Source: Streptosporangiaceae bacterium
Lineage (GTDB): Bacteria > Actinomycetota > Actinomycetes > Streptosporangiales > Streptosporangiaceae
Length of the DNA: 35,582 nt
NCBI GenBank assembly: GCA_030037785.1
Contig: JASHQA010000218.1
Span: 1-35,582 of the forward strand
Direction: 5' to 3'
Shown here: in pieces, positions 30,776 to 35,582 of the stretch
Numbering within the stretch: the stretch's first letter is position 1
How the letters are laid out: each line of letters begins with the position of its first letter
The notes under the pieces: model-generated
What the model saw: the letters and a program-made list of their open reading frames with translations, nothing else
The model's database searches: none
What the model was told of the DNA's origin: nothing
Position numbers and translations under genes: made by a program

Positions 30776-31789
30776 TCAGCGATGCTCCCTGGATCCAGCG
30801 ACTGCTATTACTGCGGCGAGGCAGGTGGCGCTGGCTGTGATCGCGCGGCTGAGGCGGATTGCCCTGGTGATGTCTGCGGGCTGCGGCGGGCGTCCGGTGC
30901 CGATCTCGGGTCTGTGCTCGGTGCGGCCGGAGTAGGTGAGCACGCCGCCGAGGCGGACGCCGAGCGCACCGGCGAATGCTGCCTCGCACCAGCCGGCGTT
31001 GGGACTGGGGTGGCGCGGGCCGTCGTTCCGAGCTGTTTGCCAGGTAGTCGCTGGCCTGCCCCGGACCGCGGGCGCGCAGGCGGCGGTGAGCAGCGCGGTG
31101 ACCCGAGCCGGGATCCAGTTGGTGACGTCGTCAAGGCGGGCCGAGGCGCGGCCGAATTGCTCGTAGCGTGGCGAGTGATGGCCGACCATCGCGTCGAGGG
31201 TGTTGACGGCGCGGTATCCGCATAGGCCAGCGGGGCCGGCTAGGGCTCCCCAGATCAGCGGGGCGACGATGGCGTCGCTGGTGTTCTCGGCTACGGACTC
31301 GACGACGGCGCGCGCGATCTGCCCGTGGTCGAGGTCCTGCGGGTCACGGCCGCACAAGGACGGGAGTGTGTCGCGCGCTTGCGCGAGGTCACCGGTAATC
31401 AGGGCTTTCCCGATATGGTCGGCTGTCTCGGCCAGAGACCGGGATGCGATGACGGCCCAGGTTGCCGCCGTCGTGATGGCCGCTCGCGCGGCGGGGCTGG
31501 CGCGCGCCAGCCGGGCCATGGCCAGCAGCGGCACTGTGCCAAGCGTGACACCTGCGGCGGCGTAGACGATTCCCGGCCCTGCGTGGTCAGCGTAGATGCG
31601 CAGTTCGACAGCGGTCATGATGCGGCCGAACGCCGCGACGGGATGGCCGCGCGCCGGATCTCCGGCGATGGCGTCGGCGATCGCGCCGCCGAGCAGGCCA
31701 GCTGCCAGCGGCCAGTCCCGGCGCCAGCCACGTGCGCGTTGCGCGTCCTGCTGCCGGGCCATGACCCGCGGTGAGCTGGCCCGTTTCAT
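30776..31789 (-). CDS. cbiB: adenosylcobinamide-phosphate synthase CbiB/CobD
   Basis: The product is 337 aa, a membrane enzyme that attaches the aminopropanol arm to adenosylcobyric acid (or cobinamide precursors) late in B12 synthesis. Family motifs are AIADAIAGDPARGHPVAAFGR near the start, then SVAENTSDAIVAPLIWGAL with GYRAVNTLDAMVGHHSPRY, and FGRASARLDDVTNWIPAR. Near the C-terminus NAGWCEAAFAGALGVRLGG is typical. ATG 31789 overlaps the stop of the broken cobQ gene (ATGA), so coupling to that gene has been kept. It looks intact. Confidence 0.95.
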   Translation of the reverse strand: MKRASSPRVMARQQDAQRARGWRRDWPLAAGLLGGAIADAIAGDPARGHPVAAFGRIMTAVELRIYADHAGPGIVYAAAGVTLGTVPLLAMARLARASPAARAAITTAATWAVIASRSLAETADHIGKALITGDLAQARDTLPSLCGRDPQDLDHGQIARAVVESVAENTSDAIVAPLIWGALAGPAGLCGYRAVNTLDAMVGHHSPRYEQFGRASARLDDVTNWIPARVTALLTAACAPAVRGRPATTWQTARNDGPRHPSPNAGWCEAAFAGALGVRLGGVLTYSGRTEHRPEIGTGRPPQPADITRAIRLSRAITASATCLAAVIAVAGSREHR

Positions 31790-32264
31790 TGGCCAGCTGG
31801 CAGGACGGGCAGGTTGCGGGCGGGTCCGTTCTCGATCAGGCGGAGCAGTGCGGCGGTGTCGGGGTTGCCGTCGATGGCGTCAGCGAGCTCGTCGAACTGG
31901 GCCTGCCGGGCGGCGGCGAAGCAGGTGCTGGCCCCCGGCACGAAGTCGCGGCCGGTCATGCTTGCGATGTCGGCGAGGTAGCACCGGCGGAACGCGTCGT
32001 TCTCGACGATCCCGTGCCAGAGCGTGCCGGACACGGCGCCGACCTGGCAGCCGAGACGAAAGGCGCAGCGTCTTGACCGCCGCGAAGCGGGTCTCGACCG
32101 GCAGCAAGCCCAGCCCGGCGATGGTGCCCACGCGGGTTGCCGGTATTCGTCGTGGCCAGGCCCGTGTTGGCCAGATCCTGGCGCGCCAGCCACCGGCAGA
32201 TGCCGGCCGTCAGCACCGACTTGCCCGCATCAGTCGTCGTGCCGGCCACCAGCACTGAACCCAT
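31786..32264 (-). pseudogene. cobQ: internally deleted cobyric acid synthase (cobQ) remnant
   Basis: The start, SVLVAGTTTDAGKSVLTAGICRW with a P-loop, is the N-terminus of cobyric acid synthase. A second frame reads GTIAGLGLLPVETRFAAVKTLR, the region after the glutaminase Cys. A third reads VGAVSGTLWHGIVENDAFRR, then the normal C-terminus DTAALLRLIENGPARNLPVLP. About 330 residues between the first two pieces, including the glutaminase nucleophile, are gone, and some 40 more are missing at the second junction. The whole is 479 bp where a normal gene is about 1500 bp. It cannot make active CobQ. The end still overlaps cbiB by ATGA. Confidence 0.87.
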
Positions 32265-32348
32265 CGTCACCAGGAAACTCGCACTCCATTCACTCATGAC
32301 TGACGTTACAGCTGGCAGCGCGCCGTCAGAACATCGCGGAGCGCATGC

Positions 32349-33410
32349 TCATGAGCCGTCGGCGTGCAGGCCGAACGCTGACGGATGCAGCCACTTGGCT
32401 ATCTGCTGCACCGCCAGGGCGTTGCGCGGGCTGGGTGTCACCTCGTCATAGCTGAGCGCCAGGAAGCAGTGGTTCCTGACAGCGGGGAGGTTCTTGGTCG
32501 CGCTGAAGGTCTCCAGGAACTTCTCCTTCTGGGCGGCTGTCGGCGTGCCGTAATTGTTGATGATGATGCACTGCGGTTGCGCTGCGACAACCTGCTCCCA
32601 CGAGACCGACGTCCAGCTCTGCTTGAGCGACCCGAAGATGTTTGTCCCGCCGCCCAGACTGATGAGGGCGTTGATCATGGCTAGGCCAGGCCCGGTGAAT
32701 GGCGCGGACTCGCCGCTGTCGTAGTCGAACACCGTGACCGGCTTCAGCCCGGCGACCTTGGTCCTGGCCGCCGCTACCTGCGCCTGCATGCTGGCGATGA
32801 GATGCTCGGCGCGGGCATTCACACCGAAGATGGTGCCGAGGTTACGCAGGTCCTGGTAGGTGTCATTGATGCTGACGGAGGTCTTGCCGGGCTCGACGTG
32901 GGCGCAGGACTCGGTGAGCACAAGAGTCTTGATGCCGTATTTCGCCAGGCCCTGCGGGCTGAGGTTAGTTCCGACCTCGAGCCCGTAGTTCCAGCCCGCG
33001 AACAGGAAGTCCGGGTGCAGCCCGACGAGCTGCTCGAGGGTGAAGTAGTCGGACGAGACGTCGCGGACCTTGCGGAATCCGGTCAGGTATTCGGGCGGTA
33101 CCGGCTGCCCGACAGGGCCGTCGCCGGTGACCCCGAAGGTCCCGACCATGTGTGACTCCAGGCCCAGTGCGAGCATGTCCTCGGTTGTGTTGATGTCGTT
33201 GGATACCGCACGGGTAGGAGCGCTGTTGAAGGTCTCGGAGGTGCCGCAGCTGCTTACGGTGACGGGATACCCAGGACTTGGCGCTCCCGCTGACCCCGCG
33301 GGGCTGCTGCCGCAGGCGGCCAGCAAGCTGGCACCGGCGAGCAGCGCGGCAGGCAGTGCCAGCGTGGTCCAGGCGCGCCGCCGGAGGGGGTATCTGCTGG
33401 TGGGGGGCAT
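32349..33410 (-). CDS. ABC transporter substrate-binding lipoprotein, probable cobalamin/corrinoid (BtuF role)
   Basis: The product is 353 aa. A signal helix with lipobox LLAAC (C33) anchors it outside the membrane. The helical-backbone metal-receptor fold is shown by APTRAVSNDINTTEDMLALGLESHMVGTFG, then LEQLVGLHPDFLFAGWN, IKTLVLTESC, and the C-lobe GGGTNIFG and QVVAAQPQCIIINN. The family serves cobalamin, heme and siderophores. The B12 riboswitch heading the operon and the cob genes around it favour corrinoids. GAGGA precedes ATG 33410, 15 bases after the ATPase gene. Confidence 0.9.
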   Translation of the reverse strand: MPPTSRYPLRRRAWTTLALPAALLAGASLLAACGSSPAGSAGAPSPGYPVTVSSCGTSETFNSAPTRAVSNDINTTEDMLALGLESHMVGTFGVTGDGPVGQPVPPEYLTGFRKVRDVSSDYFTLEQLVGLHPDFLFAGWNYGLEVGTNLSPQGLAKYGIKTLVLTESCAHVEPGKTSVSINDTYQDLRNLGTIFGVNARAEHLIASMQAQVAAARTKVAGLKPVTVFDYDSGESAPFTGPGLAMINALISLGGGTNIFGSLKQSWTSVSWEQVVAAQPQCIIINNYGTPTAAQKEKFLETFSATKNLPAVRNHCFLALSYDEVTPSPRNALAVQQIAKWLHPSAFGLHADGS

Positions 33411-33425
33411 CGGGTTCCTCTCGGT

Positions 33426-34262
33426 CTACGTTGCTGTCTCAGGCCGCTGGGCCGGGACATGGGTCGTGCCGTCGGCGGTGCGTCCGGGGGTGGTGGGCTG
33501 GATGCGGCGGGGGATCAGGTGCGGCGTGCCGGTGTCGGGGTGGTCGATGACCAGGACGTCGGCACCAAAGGCGTGCAGGATCGTCTGGGGCGTGAGTACG
33601 GTGGCGGGCGCGCCTGCGGCGACGATGTGACCGGCGCACAGCACGTGGATCGCGTGGCAGAACAGCGCGGCGTAGCTGAGGTCGTGCAGCGCCGCCAGTA
33701 CGGTGACGCCGAGTCCGGAGACGATCTCGAGGATCTCCACCTGGTGGCGGATGTCGAGCTGGTTAGTCGGCTCGTCCAGGATGAGGTGGTCAGCCTGCTG
33801 AGCCAGCGCCCTGGCAATGAGGACGAGCTGCTTCTCGCCACCCGACAAGGTATTGAAGCGGCGCGCTGCCAGCCGCTGGCAGCCGACCCGCTCGATCGCG
33901 TGGTCGACGATACTGTGATCGACGCTGGTGTCGCGCTCGAACGACCGCTTGTGCGGCGTGCGGCCGATCATCACCATCTCGCGGACGGTGAAGTCGAACT
34001 CGCTGGCGGACTCCTGCGTGACTACCGCGATGCGGCGCGCGGTGTCCTTGTGACCGAGCGACAGCAGGTCGATCCCGTCCAGCAGGACGCGCCCGGCAGA
34101 CGGCCGGTAGACGCGGTAGACCGCCTTGAGAATCGTCGACTTCCCGCTGCCGTTGGGCCCGACGAGCCCGGCGAACTCGTGGTCGCCGACGGTCAGGCCG
34201 ATCCCGCTGACGATGCGCCGTCCGGCGATGTCGACGGACAGGCCGTCCAGTTGCAGGCTCAC
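33426..34262 (-). CDS. ABC transporter ATPase, probable cobalamin uptake (BtuD role)
   Basis: The product is 278 aa. It has Walker A GPNGSGKST (K41), a Q-loop VVTQESASEFDFTVREMVMIGR typical of the FecE/BtuD importer group, signature LSGGEKQLVLIARAL, Walker B HLILDEPTNQLD, and switch His in ALHDLS. A Thr/Pro/Arg-rich tail of about 25 residues looks disordered. GTG 34262 overlaps the permease stop (GTGA), so the two importer subunits are translationally coupled. The longer upstream frame is antisense to nothing useful and is a shadow of the permease. Confidence 0.92.
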   Translation of the reverse strand: MSLQLDGLSVDIAGRRIVSGIGLTVGDHEFAGLVGPNGSGKSTILKAVYRVYRPSAGRVLLDGIDLLSLGHKDTARRIAVVTQESASEFDFTVREMVMIGRTPHKRSFERDTSVDHSIVDHAIERVGCQRLAARRFNTLSGGEKQLVLIARALAQQADHLILDEPTNQLDIRHQVEILEIVSGLGVTVLAALHDLSYAALFCHAIHVLCAGHIVAAGAPATVLTPQTILHAFGADVLVIDHPDTGTPHLIPRRIQPTTPGRTADGTTHVPAQRPETAT

Positions 34263-35425
34263 TGCGTCGCGCCATACAGGTAGGGGTGGCGGCGGATCAA
34301 GATGATGAGCGTGGGCGCGCCGATGAAGGCGGTGATCACGCCGATCGGCATCTCCTGCGGCGCGACGATGGTCCGGGCGAGCAGGTCGCCGAGCACCATG
34401 AAGCTCGCACCGAACAGCACTCCCGTGGGCAGGACGCGGCGGTGGTCGGAGCCGACAATGAGCCGCACGATGTGCGGGACGACCAGGCCGACGAACCCGA
34501 TGACACCACTCACCGCGACCGCTACGCCGGCCATTAGCGACGTGGCCAGGAACAGGTTCCGGCGCAGACGGTGCACGTCGACGCCCAGTGCTGCAGCAGG
34601 CTCGGAGCCCATGGCCAGGGCGTTCAGCGTGCGGCCATGCGCGAGCAGGTAAACCATCGCGATGGCCAGCACGACCGCCGGGATCGGCAGCTGGTTCCAG
34701 CTGGCCAGGCCGAACGATCCCAGCAGCCAGAACAGCACCGCCTGCGTTGCCTGGGGGTTGCCGCGGAAGATCAGGAAGCTGGTCACCGATTCGAACAAGG
34801 CCGACATGACGACGCCACACAAGATCAGCTGTGTCGGGGCGAGCGAGAACCCGCCGCGTGCTACCAGGAACACGGCCGCCATCGCGCCGAGGGCGCCGAG
34901 CACGCTGCCCACGGAGATCGCCCACGCGCCAAGTGACGCGAACGCGCCGAGCAGTAGGACGGCTGTGGCGCCGACGCTGGCACCGGACGACACGCCGAGC
35001 AGGAAGGGGTCGGCGAGGGCGTTGCGAACGAGAACCTGGACGACCGAGCCTGCAGTTGTCAGCGCCGCGCCGACGACCGCCGCCAGCAGTACGCGCGGCA
35101 GCCGGATCTGCCAGACGATGGTGCCGGCAACGGTGTTCTGCGGGTGACCAGCCAGGCCGCTGACGACAACCTGCCAGACCTGCGCCGCGCTGAGCGGGAC
35201 CGAGCCGATGGCAACGCCTGCGGTCATCGTCGCGACGAGCAGCAGCGCGCAGGCCGGGAGCACGATCGCGAGCGGCACCCGATCGCGCCGTCGGCCGCGA
35301 GCCTGGGATGGCGGAGTCACCCGCTCGTCACCCGACCCGGTCTCAGTGACTGCCGAGACGAATGCTGATTCGCCGCGACGGGTGTCAGACTGTGCCGTCT
35401 CGGGCCGAGTATCGTCCTCGCGCAC
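34259..35425 (-). CDS. FecCD-family ABC permease, probable cobalamin uptake (BtuC role)
   Basis: The product is 388 aa with about ten helices. Motifs of the family are WQIRLPRVLLAAVVGAALTTAGSVVQVLVRNALADPFLLGVSSGAS, whose VRNALADPFLLG segment is diagnostic, then GSEPAAALGVDV with the coupling helix, and GVIGFVGLVVPHIVRL. The start is GTG 35425: GGGAGGG lies seven bases upstream. An earlier in-frame GTG at 35455 would place the start inside the riboswitch expression platform. About 60 charged residues precede the first helix. It is the first gene of the riboswitch-controlled operon. Confidence 0.92.
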   Translation of the reverse strand: MREDDTRPETAQSDTRRGESAFVSAVTETGSGDERVTPPSQARGRRRDRVPLAIVLPACALLLVATMTAGVAIGSVPLSAAQVWQVVVSGLAGHPQNTVAGTIVWQIRLPRVLLAAVVGAALTTAGSVVQVLVRNALADPFLLGVSSGASVGATAVLLLGAFASLGAWAISVGSVLGALGAMAAVFLVARGGFSLAPTQLILCGVVMSALFESVTSFLIFRGNPQATQAVLFWLLGSFGLASWNQLPIPAVVLAIAMVYLLAHGRTLNALAMGSEPAAALGVDVHRLRRNLFLATSLMAGVAVAVSGVIGFVGLVVPHIVRLIVGSDHRRVLPTGVLFGASFMVLGDLLARTIVAPQEMPIGVITAFIGAPTLIILIRRHPYLYGATQ

Positions 35426-35432
35426 TCGCGCG

Positions 35433-35582
35433 CCCTCCCTGCTCGGAGGACGCACGAGCCGTCCTTCCTCCGAGGACCACTTCGTTGACGCCGAGCAGGC
35501 GACCGGGCTCGCCCCCGTAGGGGACCACCGTTGCGGGACAGCGCCGGGATCTCACCGGACTTCGCTGGTTCTGCGCCCGCCC
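35433..35582 (-). ncRNA. cobalamin (B12) riboswitch with Shine-Dalgarno-sequestering platform, 5' end outside window
   Basis: On the minus strand the conserved aptamer core reads CCGGTGAGATCC...CTGTCCCGCAACGGT (about 35558-35527), followed by the B12 box GAGCCCGGTCGCCTGC (35510-35495). Downstream lies the platform. CCTCC (35449-35445) can pair with GGAGG of the ribosome site (35438-35434) around a six-base loop, hiding it. Alternatively CTCGGAGGA (35474-35466) pairs perfectly with TCCTCCGAG (35450-35442), freeing the site. The two foldings exclude each other. Adenosylcobalamin would therefore be expected to shut translation of the permease operon. The outer P1 5' strand is cut by the window edge. 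Confidence 0.9.

Noticed and set aside
34263-34925. Extension of the ABC ATPase into the permease gene
   Set aside because: The extra residues are a frame shadow of the permease. GTG 34262 with a GTGA overlap starts exactly at the ATPase domain.

Overview
This is a high-GC window whose codon use, GTG/TTG starts, ATGA/GTGA gene overlaps, leaderless-looking promoters and gene families all point to an Actinomycetota chromosome, probably a Streptomyces- or Streptosporangiales-like soil actinomycete. Supporting signs are a Streptomyces K15-type DD-peptidase (SGC motif), a PHO-box-like array of 11-bp repeats, Nur-type nickel boxes and a SigE-family ECF sigma factor. The species cannot be named from the sequence alone.

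Layout. (1) 1-3.8 kb: the end of a membrane protein, a SAM methyltransferase, a GT4 glycosyltransferase, then an SRPBCC protein overlapping a second methyltransferase. (2) 3.7-5.4 kb: an ECF sigma factor with a coupled single-pass, anti-sigma-like membrane protein. (3) 5.5-6.2 kb: a VapBC toxin-antitoxin pair with a palindromic operator lying over the antitoxin start codon. (4) 6.2-9.5 kb: a DD-peptidase, an unknown gene preceded by a 13-codon leader ORF and two hairpins, a GNAT acetyltransferase, and an MgtC-family membrane protein behind a PHO-box-like array.

(5) 9.6-22.1 kb is a copper-handling island. It holds a His/Met-rich DUF5134-like membrane protein, an unknown polytopic membrane protein, a CsoR-like operator cluster, a small membrane peptide coupled to a Cu(I) P1B-ATPase, a ligand-less PCuAC-like protein, a Tat-exported hemerythrin-like protein with a lipoprotein, a membrane-SCO fusion with a second lipoprotein, a CopZ chaperone, and a second Cu(I) ATPase. 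The membrane half of the SCO fusion is a paralogue of the unknown polytopic protein. A decayed MFS transporter lies at the island's right edge.

(6) 22.4-29.0 kb looks like a nickel-responsive block. A CydDC-like heterodimeric ABC exporter, a 90-aa protein and an Fe/Mn superoxide dismutase form one minus-strand operon. Next to it are a Fur-family regulator and a NiCoT nickel/cobalt permease. Two near-identical Nur-type boxes sit in front of the dismutase and the permease, so the regulator is probably Nur.

(7) 29.1-35.6 kb is a cobalamin-uptake operon on the minus strand. It starts with a B12 riboswitch that runs off the right edge of the window, followed by an ABC permease, ATPase and lipoprotein, a gutted cobyric acid synthase (cobQ), cbiB/cobD, a frameshifted FhuF-like iron-sulfur protein and a cytoplasmic cobalamin-binding protein. 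De novo corrin synthesis through this cobQ copy is lost while transport and cbiB are intact, which suggests a salvage role. Overall the window combines metal homeostasis for copper, nickel, iron and cobalt-corrin with its regulators. No rRNA, tRNA, CRISPR array or insertion sequence was seen.
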